Below, piece after piece: positions 44,923 through 52,225 of a stretch of 64,000 bases of DNA. Position numbers and translations under genes: made by a program. Positions within the stretch are counted from its first letter, which is position 1. Every line of letters starts with the position of its first letter. The notes beneath the pieces are model-generated. The model did not search any database. It had not been told where the DNA came from and was given only the letters and a program-made list of their open reading frames with translations. Origin of the DNA: CAVUAF01 sp963739375 (GTDB lineage Bacteria > Acidobacteriota > Terriglobia > Terriglobales > Acidobacteriaceae); the NCBI GenBank assembly GCA_963739375.1, contig CAVUAF010000018.1:248001-312000 (forward strand), in the 5' to 3' direction.

Positions 44923-45732
44923 ATGAAGACGATGTCTAAGTCGCAAGCCTGCGAGTTCATGGTGGTGCGCTATGCGCCCGACGCCGTGAAGGGCGAGTTC
45001 GTCAACATTGGGGTGGTGTTGCTGGAGGCGGAGAGCGGCTTTGCCGGCGTGCGCTTCACCCACGACTGGCGGCGCGTACGCTGCCTCGATCCCGACGCCG
45101 ACCTGGAGATGCTGGCGCGCCTCGAGGCGGACCTGCGCGCGCGTCTCGCCGGCGCCGGCCGCGACCAGCTCCTCACCGCCATGCAGGAATCGTTTTCCGG
45201 GTCACTCCAGGTGACGCCCGCTACCGCCCTGCTTACGGCCGAACCCGCCGCGGAGCTCGAGCGCCTGGCGGAGATGTACGTCGAAACCACGCGCCGCGAG
45301 GCGCGCCGCGAAGCCTCCAGCCGGCAGGCGGTGCTGGCGCAGATGCGCGGCGCCTTCGAGCAGGCCGGCGTTTGGCACCTGATGAAAAAACGTATCCCGG
45401 TGGCGCCTTACACCCGCCCCGGCGATCCGCTCAAGATCGACTGCGGCTACCGCCCCAACGGCGTGGTGCGCATGTTCCACGCCGTCGCGCTGGCCACCGA
45501 TGTGGACGCCGCCAAGGTGCTGGCCTTCAGCTTCCCGCGCATCGCCGCGGGCATGGCGCAGCAGGACCAGGCCCAGGCCGAACTGACCGCGGTGGTCGAA
45601 GACGAACTCGACCGCACCGACGCCGAAATCGCTTTCGCTTTGGAGACCCTTACCACCGGCCAGATTGTGGTGGCGTCGGCCCGCGAGCTGCCGCGCCTGG
45701 CCGAACGCGCCCGCCAGGAACTGCGCGGATAG
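44923..45732 (+). CDS. DUF3037 domain protein
   Basis: 269 residues. It begins KSQACEFMVVRYAPDAVKGEFVNIGVVL, the typical DUF3037 pattern, with a long helical middle (ETTRREARREASSRQAVLA). Known to occur beside HipA-like kinases, so it is a plausible partner or antitoxin-like regulator. The 130-bp gap before it shows no clear feature. Confidence 0.7.
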   Translation: MKTMSKSQACEFMVVRYAPDAVKGEFVNIGVVLLEAESGFAGVRFTHDWRRVRCLDPDADLEMLARLEADLRARLAGAGRDQLLTAMQESFSGSLQVTPATALLTAEPAAELERLAEMYVETTRREARREASSRQAVLAQMRGAFEQAGVWHLMKKRIPVAPYTRPGDPLKIDCGYRPNGVVRMFHAVALATDVDAAKVLAFSFPRIAAGMAQQDQAQAELTAVVEDELDRTDAEIAFALETLTTGQIVVASARELPRLAERARQELRG

Positions 45733-45775
45733 GTCGAGGTCGCTCCTGCAATTGCATGCTCGTCCCGATTGCATT

Positions 45776-45850
45776 GTCATCCCGAGCGCGCCGGGGTCCC
45801 CATCGAGCCCGGGTTTGGCTTGATGGGGTGACAGAGCGAGGGATCTGGGT
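45776..45850. repeat. GTCATCCCGAGCG...CGAGGGATCTGG-type intergenic repeat
   Basis: Starts GTCATCCCGAGCGCG and ends GAGCGAGGGATCTGG, the kind of chromosomal REP-like element seen in Acidobacteria, with a short hairpin between. Related text occurs at 22990-23030 and 47778-47866. Confidence 0.5.
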
Positions 45851-45857
45851 TTTTACT

Positions 45858-45884
45858 TGCGCCGCGAATGTGCGGCGCATTTTT
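45858..45884 (+). terminator. Intrinsic terminator before the portal gene
   Basis: TGCGCCGC-GAATGT-GCGGCGCA followed by five T residues (45880-45884), after DUF3037 and its repeat. Confidence 0.75.
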
Positions 45885-45929
45885 GTGCCGCAGTGTCGTC
45901 ACGGTAACGAATTTTCTCTGGACTAACTC

Positions 45930-47138
45930 ATGATCATTGCTGAAAAGCTCCGCGGTGCGTTGCGCCGCTTCGGCGAACGTGTGCTGGGCGGCCGCGAGCC
46001 GCGCCATACCCTGGCGCTGCCCTCGATTGTCCATTCCTATGGCGCGCGCGCCGGCATTCTCCCCAAAGCGACGCCGCAGAACCTGCGCCGCTTCGCCGAG
46101 ACACCCATCGCGCGCAAGGCCATCAACGTGGTGAAGGATCGCGTGGCCGGCATGCGCTGGCGTATCCAGCCCAAGAACGCCCGCGCGCTCGCCGACCTTG
46201 CCGGCGGCGCCGAGCGCGTCCGCATCCTCACCGACAACTTCGACGCCCCCAATCCCGACGATTCCTTCCGCTCGCTCGCCGAGCAGGTGCTGGAAGACAT
46301 CATCGTCGGCGGCTTCGGCGCCCTCGAGGTGCAGCTCACCGGCAACGAGGCGCGCCCGCTCGTGCTCTGGCCGGTGGACGGCGCCAGCATCCTGATGCGC
46401 ACCGACTGGGACGGCCGGCCCACCTCGCCGCGCTACGCGCAAGCCACCGGCCGCTTCGGCCCCAAGTCCACCATCGACCTCAACGACGACGAACTGATCT
46501 ACATCCGCCTCAACGCCCGTACCCACACCCCGTTTGGCCTGGGCCGGCTGGAGGTGGCGTTCGATACCATCAACGCCTTTCTCAGCGCCCACCGCTACGC
46601 CTCGCGCCTGGCGTCGAATTCGGTGGTGCAGTACGCGCTGTGGCTGCAATCGCTCACCCCCGCGCACCACGAGCGCCTCATCCGCTGGTGGCAGGACGAG
46701 ATCGAAGGCACCGGCCGCGTTCCCATCCTTTCGGTGGACAACAAGCCCGAGGTGCTGCGCTTCGGTGGCGGCACCGACGCTGATTTGCGCCTCGGCTGGC
46801 AGGAGTTTCTGCTGCGCGTCATCGCCAACGCCTTCGACCTGCCGCCCATGCTGCTCGGCGTCGAGAACGACGTGAACCGCGCCACCGCCGGCGAACTTGC
46901 CGAGCAGGCGTTCCGTTCCGCCATCGTGCCCACGGCCCGCCTCTTCGCCGAGCAGCTCACCCGCGGCGCCATCGAGAAGCGTCTCGGCTGGAGCGACCTG
47001 GAGTTCGTCTTCGCCGACGTCGATTCCCGCAACGAGATGGAAGAGGCCCAAATCCAGGAAATCCTGCTGCGCAACGGCGTCCTGACGGTGAATGAAGTGC
47101 GACAGCTGCGGGGGCTGCCGCCGCTGGCGAGTACCTAG
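45930..47138 (+). CDS. Phage portal protein
   Basis: 402 residues. Portal features: NPDDSFRSLAEQVLEDIIVGG, GRPTSPRYAQATGRFGPKS, IYIRLNARTHTPFGLGRLEVA, the clip region VIANAFDLPPMLLGVENDVN and a C-terminal helix EEAQIQEILLRNGVLTVNEV. It forms the head vertex for DNA entry and exit. Located after terL and the cargo pair. Confidence 0.85.
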   Translation: MIIAEKLRGALRRFGERVLGGREPRHTLALPSIVHSYGARAGILPKATPQNLRRFAETPIARKAINVVKDRVAGMRWRIQPKNARALADLAGGAERVRILTDNFDAPNPDDSFRSLAEQVLEDIIVGGFGALEVQLTGNEARPLVLWPVDGASILMRTDWDGRPTSPRYAQATGRFGPKSTIDLNDDELIYIRLNARTHTPFGLGRLEVAFDTINAFLSAHRYASRLASNSVVQYALWLQSLTPAHHERLIRWWQDEIEGTGRVPILSVDNKPEVLRFGGGTDADLRLGWQEFLLRVIANAFDLPPMLLGVENDVNRATAGELAEQAFRSAIVPTARLFAEQLTRGAIEKRLGWSDLEFVFADVDSRNEMEEAQIQEILLRNGVLTVNEVRQLRGLPPLAST

Positions 47139-47167
47139 CACCGAGTACCGAACACACAGAAGCGTCA

Positions 47168-47193
47168 GTGGACGCGGGCGACTCGCCCGCGTC
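47168..47193. repeat. 26-bp palindromic repeat shared with the E1-beta gene
   Basis: GTGGACGCGGGCGACTCGCC plus CGCGTC, of which 23 bp form a perfect inverted repeat around a central C. 25 of 26 bases match 58007-58032 in the E1-beta gene. Followed by TTTGTTTT, it may terminate the portal transcript. Confidence 0.75.
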
Positions 47194-47202
47194 TTTGTTT
47201 TG

Positions 47203-47251
47203 CCAACGACCAACGACCAACGACCAATGACCAACGACCAATGACCAACGA
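47203..47251. repeat. CCAACGA heptamer array (seven copies)
   Basis: Seven tandem heptamers CCAACGA or CCAATGA, directly ahead of the next ATG. Confidence 0.85.
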
Positions 47252-47252
47252 C

Positions 47253-47777
47253 ATGAATTTGCAATCCATGGCCCTCGACCTGCCGCGCCTCGCGCGCCGG
47301 CATCCGAACCGCATGCCGTTTCACGGCGTCCTCACCGTGCTCGACGTGCCCAGCGACCGGCCGCCGGCCGGCGCGCGCGGCCGGCGCGTGGTGTTGACCC
47401 GCCGCGCCGCCGAAGCCGCGCTGCCTTCGCTGCTCGGCATGGCGCTCGACTACACCCCCACGCTCGACGGGCACGATGCGCAGCGCAAGGTCGGCATCAT
47501 CACCCAGGCCGACATTACGCCGCCGCCAGCGCAGGCAGGGAAGTCGTCGCCGCTGGTCGAGGTTGCCGGCTATCTCTACGCCCGCGACTTCCCGGAAGTC
47601 GTCCACCGCATTCGCGCCGGTGGCCGCCTGCTGGGCATGTCGTACGAAGTGGCGGAGGCCCAGGTGCGCGACGTCCGCGCTCCCATCTGGGAGCTGACCG
47701 ACGTTGTCTTCACCGGCGCCGCCGTCCTGCTGCGCGACAAGGCCGCCTACCGCAACACCTGGATCGAGCTTTCTTAA
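47253..47777 (+). CDS. Probable phage prohead protease or head-maturation protein
   Basis: 174 residues from ATG 47253. Motifs: PFHGVLTVLDVPSDRPP, LDYTPTLDGHDAQRKVGIIT (His possibly catalytic), YLYARDFPEVVHRIRAGG, LLGMSYEVAEAQV. Position between portal and scaffold/capsid suggests the protease. No decisive catalytic triad was identified. Confidence 0.55.
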   Translation: MNLQSMALDLPRLARRHPNRMPFHGVLTVLDVPSDRPPAGARGRRVVLTRRAAEAALPSLLGMALDYTPTLDGHDAQRKVGIITQADITPPPAQAGKSSPLVEVAGYLYARDFPEVVHRIRAGGRLLGMSYEVAEAQVRDVRAPIWELTDVVFTGAAVLLRDKAAYRNTWIELS

Positions 47778-47866
47778 GACATCCCGCGGAGCGAAGCGAC
47801 GAGGGAGCCCTATTGAGCCCCAGCAACTCGGGCGCGATAGGGCTCCCTCGCTTCGCTCGGGATGTC
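47778..47866. repeat. 89-bp near-perfect inverted repeat element
   Basis: The left arm starts GACATCCCG(CGG)AGCGAAGCGA and the right arm ends CGCTTCGCTCGGGATGTC, with AGGGAGCCCTAT / ATAGGGCTCCCT pairing inside. It lies between the protease-like gene and the scaffold gene and would fold into a long hairpin. Confidence 0.75.
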
Positions 47867-47883
47867 AAACACAAGGAGCAAAG

Positions 47884-48324
47884 ATGAACGAACCGGACCC
47901 CACCACCACTCCCGACCTGGTCGCCGTCGCCGCACGTCTGGCCGCGGCTGCCGAGGCGCTTGACGCGGCGATGGCGCGCGTCGTGGAACGCATCGACGCG
48001 CAAAACGCCGAGATCACCGCCACCGTCGGCCGCATCATCGCCGCCATCGAAGACGATGCCACTGCTGCGCGCCGCCAGTCCGAGGCGCGCGTCGCCGAAC
48101 TGGAGCGCGCCAACACCGAACTGAAGGCGCAGGCCACGCAGGCCGCCGAGCGCGCCGCGCGCAAGACCCTGCCGCCGCTGCTCTCGGCGCTGCTGGCCAA
48201 GAGCGGCGTCGAAACCGGCGAGCGCCTCGATCCCGCCGTGCTCGACAAGACCCTGGCCGCGCTCAGCCTCGAGCAGCGCATCGCCGTCAAAAGCGAGATG
48301 GCGCGCGCCGGGCTCCTCGAGTAG
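47884..48324 (+). CDS. Coiled-coil scaffold-like protein
   Basis: 146 residues. AAGGAG precedes ATG. The middle is a strong coiled coil (QSEARVAELERANTELKAQ), the C-terminus is helical (LEQRIAVKSEMARAGLLE). Next to the major capsid protein, so a scaffold role is likely. Confidence 0.6.
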   Translation: MNEPDPTTTPDLVAVAARLAAAAEALDAAMARVVERIDAQNAEITATVGRIIAAIEDDATAARRQSEARVAELERANTELKAQATQAAERAARKTLPPLLSALLAKSGVETGERLDPAVLDKTLAALSLEQRIAVKSEMARAGLLE

Positions 48325-48328
48325 TTCC

Positions 48329-48356
48329 CAGTTGCCAGTTGCCGGTTGCCAGTTCC
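48329..48356. repeat. CAGTTGC heptamer array
   Basis: CAGTTGC, CAGTTGC, CGGTTGC, CAGTTCC, between scaffold and capsid genes. Confidence 0.75.
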
Positions 48357-48414
48357 GGCCCTGGCGTCGGGCGCTCTGACAACTGGCCACTAATCCCTGA
48401 CCACTGAGGTGAAA

Positions 48415-49386
48415 ATGACCGCACACTTCCTCGATCTCCACGCCGCCGCCGACTTCCTCGGGCCGGGCGCGGTGGAGGTCAACCGCTACCAGAGCGAGAT
48501 CACCGACATCGTGCGCCGCCGCGGCGTTTTCGGGCAGCGCCTCAAGCAGGTGCCGGCCACCGGGCATCCGTCGCGCTTCTTCGAGCAGACGGCCATCAAC
48601 GCCCCCACCGCCGCCAACGCCTTCGTCGACCCGCGCAACATCGTCGCCACCGTGGGCCAGCCCACGCGCGCCGAGCGCAGCGTCCCCCTCAAGGCGCTGG
48701 TCTCGCAGATCAACTACAACCTCTTTGACGCCGAGGTCGGCGCGCAGCAGTCGCAGTTCGCCTTCCTCCAGGCCAAGGACCTGGCCGACAGCGTGGAAGG
48801 CCTGATGCGCACCCACGACGTCGCGCTGTGGAACGGCACCGACACGTCGCTCGCCACTCCCACCACCGCGCAGTACTTTGGCGCGGCCGGGCAGATTGCC
48901 GGCGGCGGCAACGTCGCCACCATCGCGGCCAACGAGAGCATCGTCGACGGTCTCAAGAGCACCATCGCCGCCATGGTCGCCAACTCCTCCTTCGAGGTCC
49001 GGCCCAGCGCCATCTACGCCAACCCCGTGCTGCTCGACCTGATCGACCGCGAAATGAAGCAGGACTACAACCTGGTCCTCTCCACCCGCGAGATCCAGGG
49101 GGGCATCACGGTCAAGGCGCTCTCCACCCAGGCCGGCGAGCTGCCGCTCATCCCCGAATGGGCGCTCGGCTACACCGGCACCCCCGGCAGCGGCACCGCC
49201 GTGCTCCCCGCCTTCATCGTGAGCGAGGACATGGTCGAGTACCACTGGCTCACCGACCCCAACCCGCGCGTTTTCCAGCTCGGGCTCGCCGGGAACCTCG
49301 CCTCCCAGTTGGTGGTGGTGAAGTTCGGCGGCCTGGTCGTCAAAGGCGCCGCCTACGCCCACTACAAGGTGAACGTGGAGCGGTAG
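48415..49386 (+). CDS. Phage major capsid protein
   Basis: 323 residues from ATG 48415 (GAGGTGA upstream). HK97-like capsid signs: VEVNRYQSEITDIVRRRGVF, VGQPTRAERSVPLKALVSQ, a central region with ASVEGLMR-type helix (ADSVEGLMRTHDVALWN), YANPVLLDLIDREMKQDYN and the C-terminal beta segments VVVKFGGLVVKGAAYAHYKV. Assembles the shell. Confidence 0.85.
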   Translation: MTAHFLDLHAAADFLGPGAVEVNRYQSEITDIVRRRGVFGQRLKQVPATGHPSRFFEQTAINAPTAANAFVDPRNIVATVGQPTRAERSVPLKALVSQINYNLFDAEVGAQQSQFAFLQAKDLADSVEGLMRTHDVALWNGTDTSLATPTTAQYFGAAGQIAGGGNVATIAANESIVDGLKSTIAAMVANSSFEVRPSAIYANPVLLDLIDREMKQDYNLVLSTREIQGGITVKALSTQAGELPLIPEWALGYTGTPGSGTAVLPAFIVSEDMVEYHWLTDPNPRVFQLGLAGNLASQLVVVKFGGLVVKGAAYAHYKVNVER

Positions 49387-49398
49387 ATCAGAAGTTCT

Positions 49399-49492
49399 CA
49401 GTTCCCAGTTCTCGGTTCTCAGTTTCCCGGACCGGGAGATCGGTGCTGTGTGTTGCGGCGACTGGGAACTGAGAACAGGGAACTGAGAACTG
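49399..49492. repeat. Inverted heptamer arrays
   Basis: CAGTTCC, CAGTTCT, CGGTTCT, CAGTTTC at 49399-49426, and the complement family GGAACTG, AGAACAG, GGAACTG, AGAACTG at 49465-49492. Together they form a long imperfect inverted repeat between the capsid and connector genes. Confidence 0.75.
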
Positions 49493-49495
49493 ACG

Positions 49496-50143
49496 ATGAA
49501 TTACCTAAGCCCTTCCGAATATGAGGCGTACGGCCTCGAAGCGGCGCTGCCCGCGGCCTGGGTCGCGGCCGCGTCATCGCTGATTGACGCGTACTGCCGC
49601 CGCTCCACTCTCGCCGTGGCGCAGTACACCGAGCGTCTGCGCCTCATGGCCGGGCGCAACACCGTCCGCCTGAGCTACCTCCCGCTGGCGACGGTGGCGC
49701 CCGCCACCAGCGCTGTCGTCGCGGCCCGCGCGCGCTATGCGTTGCCCCGCCGCGGCGACAGCGCTCCCACCCTCGCGGCCGGTCCCCAGGGCGAACTCGC
49801 CTGGGACGTTGCCCAGGCCTTCGCTTTGCCCGGCTCGTGGACGGCACTCGATCCCGCCACCCTCGACTGCGCGCCCGATACCGGCGAGATCACCGTCCCC
49901 ATCAACTCCCTCGGCCTGTCCTACAACGAGGTCGAGATCACCTACACCGCGGGACTGGCCACGATTCCCGACTCGGTGAAGTTCGCCTGCGCGCAGGTCA
50001 TCCGCAACGCGCAGGCCACACCCGCGCTCAACGTGCGCGCCGGCAACATCGATCGCATGCACCTGGAATACTTCAGCGACTCGCTCTTCGACGCCACCGT
50101 CTCGCGGCTGCTGGCGCCTTACGTCGCGCAGAAGGTGGGCTGA
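49496..50143 (+). CDS. Head-tail connector protein
   Basis: 215 residues, helical head-tail adaptor pattern: PSEYEAYGLEAALPAAW, SLIDAYCRRSTLAVAQYTER, VEITYTAGLATIPDSVKFA. Position after the capsid and before tail genes fits the gp6-like adaptor that joins portal and tail. Confidence 0.7.
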   Translation: MNYLSPSEYEAYGLEAALPAAWVAAASSLIDAYCRRSTLAVAQYTERLRLMAGRNTVRLSYLPLATVAPATSAVVAARARYALPRRGDSAPTLAAGPQGELAWDVAQAFALPGSWTALDPATLDCAPDTGEITVPINSLGLSYNEVEITYTAGLATIPDSVKFACAQVIRNAQATPALNVRAGNIDRMHLEYFSDSLFDATVSRLLAPYVAQKVG

Positions 50144-50568
50144 TGACTACCCTTCCCACGGGATCCGCCGCCCAGCGCGGCTCTGCCATGCTGCGCGCGG
50201 CCGACGCCATGCTGCGTGTGCTGGGCGGCACTGGGGTCGCGCTGCGACTCCCGGCGCCCAGCGCCGCGTCCGCCACCGCGGTACAGCTCGGGCTGGCGGC
50301 GCCGCAGCTCGAAGACGTCCCCATCGCCCCCGCCGCCGTGCTGCCGCGCAGCGCCTCACCCAGCCCGGGGCGGCTCCGCTATGAGCTGCTGGTCTCCGCT
50401 TCCGCCGCCGCCGAACTGGTGGAAGCGCGCGGCCTCGATTCCGCCCAGGACTTGTTTAACGCCGCCATTGGCGTGGTTTTCGACGGCCAGTTGCTGCGCA
50501 TCGAAGGCCTCGCCGTCGACATCTTCGGCGGCGTCGTTTCCCTCTATCGCCTCGCCCTGACCGAATAA
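50143..50568 (+). CDS. Phage neck/tail-completion-type protein (hypothetical)
   Basis: 141 residues, overlapping the previous stop by one base (TGATG). Ala-rich with GRLRYELLVSASAAAELVEA and VVFDGQLLRIEGLAVDIFGG. Similar in placement to small head-completion proteins. Exact family not recognised. Confidence 0.5.
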   Translation: MTTLPTGSAAQRGSAMLRAADAMLRVLGGTGVALRLPAPSAASATAVQLGLAAPQLEDVPIAPAAVLPRSASPSPGRLRYELLVSASAAAELVEARGLDSAQDLFNAAIGVVFDGQLLRIEGLAVDIFGGVVSLYRLALTE

Positions 50569-50581
50569 CAGCTTGCGTAAG

Positions 50582-50638
50582 GGCGCGGCCTTGGCCGCGC
50601 CGGACCCGGCCCCCAGGGATCAGGGGCTCTGGCCCCTG
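50582..50638. repeat. Two hairpins in a gap
   Basis: GGCGCGGCC-TT-GGCCGCGCC at 50582-50601 and CAGGGGC-TCTG-GCCCCTG at 50621-50638, in the 79-bp gap before the next gene. No T-run follows either. Confidence 0.55.
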
Positions 50639-50647
50639 AGGTAACCC

Positions 50648-51187
50648 ATGCAATTCGCCAAAGACAGCTTCTTTATTGCGCTGCGCGATCGCCTTGCCGT
50701 CCTGAACCCCGCGCGCACCATCGCGCTCGACGGCCAGACGCGCCCTGCCGTGGTCGCGCTCGAGAACGAGCCCGTCACCGCCGCCGATCCCGCCGCCGTG
50801 ACCGACCCGCAGACCATCCCCTCCGGCGACCGCCCGCGCGTCGCCAATGCCTTCTATCTCACCTGGGGTGCAGCCCGGGTGGTCGCGCCCACCGGGACGC
50901 AACCCATCCTCGCGCTGGATTGCGCCGTTTCGTTTGCGGCGGCCGGGGCCCCGGATGCCGCCGGGCAGGAGCGTGGGCGCACGTTCGGGCAACTCGCCGT
51001 GGAGCTGCTGCAGATTTGCTCTCCGGCGAGCACCCCGAAGTGCGACTACACCGGAGATACCCCGGCGGACCTCGGCACTCGCATCTGCTGGACGCCGCCG
51101 CGCTTCGCCGCGCCGCAGGCGGTGGCTGCAGAGCTCCGCGGCAGCGCGCTCCTCACCCTCTTCTTCTGGCCGGAGGTGAACTGCTGA
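50648..51187 (+). CDS. Phage hypothetical protein (tail completion region)
   Basis: 179 residues: FAKDSFFIALRDRLAVLNPAR, NAFYLTWGAARVVAPTGTQ and RGSALLTLFFWPEVNC at the end. Function unknown; translationally coupled to the next gene (one-base overlap). Confidence 0.5.
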   Translation: MQFAKDSFFIALRDRLAVLNPARTIALDGQTRPAVVALENEPVTAADPAAVTDPQTIPSGDRPRVANAFYLTWGAARVVAPTGTQPILALDCAVSFAAAGAPDAAGQERGRTFGQLAVELLQICSPASTPKCDYTGDTPADLGTRICWTPPRFAAPQAVAAELRGSALLTLFFWPEVNC

Positions 51188-52122
51188 TGTCTGACCTCAA
51201 GCGTGGCGCCCTGTGTGCCCTCGGCGGGCGACTGCGCGCGTACTTTGCGCCCGTCGCTCGCGCCACCACCACCCCGGTCGCCTTTGATCTCGCGCACGAT
51301 GGTCCCGCGGCGTTGAGTGCGCCGCCTCCCGGCTGGTTCGATGCCGGCTGGATCACCGGCTTCACCCGCACTGCGGCCACGGCCGTGCAGCCGCTGCGCT
51401 CCGGGCCGCGCGGCGCCGCGTCGGCGCAGGTGCGGACGCAACTGGAAGCCCGCGTCGAGTTCGCCTTCGGCGACTGGGGGAAGCTGCAGATGGCCATCGC
51501 CGGTGGCTCCGAGCACTTCAACCTGCTCGCGCCTGGCCTCACTCCCGCTCCGCTGCTGGCCGGCAGCACCGCGGGCGAACTGCAGCTCGCTGCCGACGAC
51601 CTGGCGAAATTTTCCGCGGGCGACCTGGTGAGCGTCGACCTCGACTACACCGGCGAGTCCGGCTATGTCGGCAGCGGCATCGCCGGCGCCTATGTCGCCG
51701 ACGCGGCCGCCATCAACGACGATCCTGATTTCATCCGCCGCGTCAGCTTCAACGTCGCGCGGGTCGCTTCCGTCTCCGCAACCGCGTTGCTGCTCGTGCC
51801 GCTACTGCTCGGCGGCGACCCGCCTTCCGCCGCCAAGGTGCAAACCGTCGTTGGCTTCGCTGATCGCGAGGGCGGCAGTTTCTTCCAGGAGTGGTCGGCG
51901 ATCTTCGTCGTCGCCGGCGCCGGTGCGCGCGTCCTCTTTTATTACCCGCGGCTTCAGCCCGCCGCCCCTGCGGCCGAAGCGAGCGTCGTGCTGGCTGAAC
52001 CGCTCGCCGCGACCGCGCTGCGTGCCAGCCTGCGCGCCTTGCCGGTCCCCGATCCGCACGACGGCCAGCCGGCGCTGTGCTACCGGGCCGTCTTTCCGCC
52101 GGCCTCGGCGCCGGCTTACTGA
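51187..52122 (+). CDS. Phage tail protein (possible tube or baseplate)
   Basis: 311 residues with beta-rich sequence: LEARVEFAFGDWGKLQMAIAGG, EHFNLLAPGLTPAP, GDLVSVDLDYTGESGYVGSG, RRVSFNVARVASVSA. No named family recognised; position and size suit a tail-tube or baseplate protein. Confidence 0.5.
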   Translation: MSDLKRGALCALGGRLRAYFAPVARATTTPVAFDLAHDGPAALSAPPPGWFDAGWITGFTRTAATAVQPLRSGPRGAASAQVRTQLEARVEFAFGDWGKLQMAIAGGSEHFNLLAPGLTPAPLLAGSTAGELQLAADDLAKFSAGDLVSVDLDYTGESGYVGSGIAGAYVADAAAINDDPDFIRRVSFNVARVASVSATALLLVPLLLGGDPPSAAKVQTVVGFADREGGSFFQEWSAIFVVAGAGARVLFYYPRLQPAAPAAEASVVLAEPLAATALRASLRALPVPDPHDGQPALCYRAVFPPASAPAY

Positions 52123-52225
52123 GCCGGTTTACTGAGGATGTCTGGTTTTTTCCTCGCGTGCGCTGCGCGGAAGCCCTACCTGCACCAGCTTGAGCGGTCG
52201 TTTCTCAATTGAGCCATACGTGACC

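Noticed and set aside
47203..47251. Heptamer arrays considered as CRISPR
   Set aside because: Units of 7 bp without spacers are not CRISPR repeats, and no cas genes are present.
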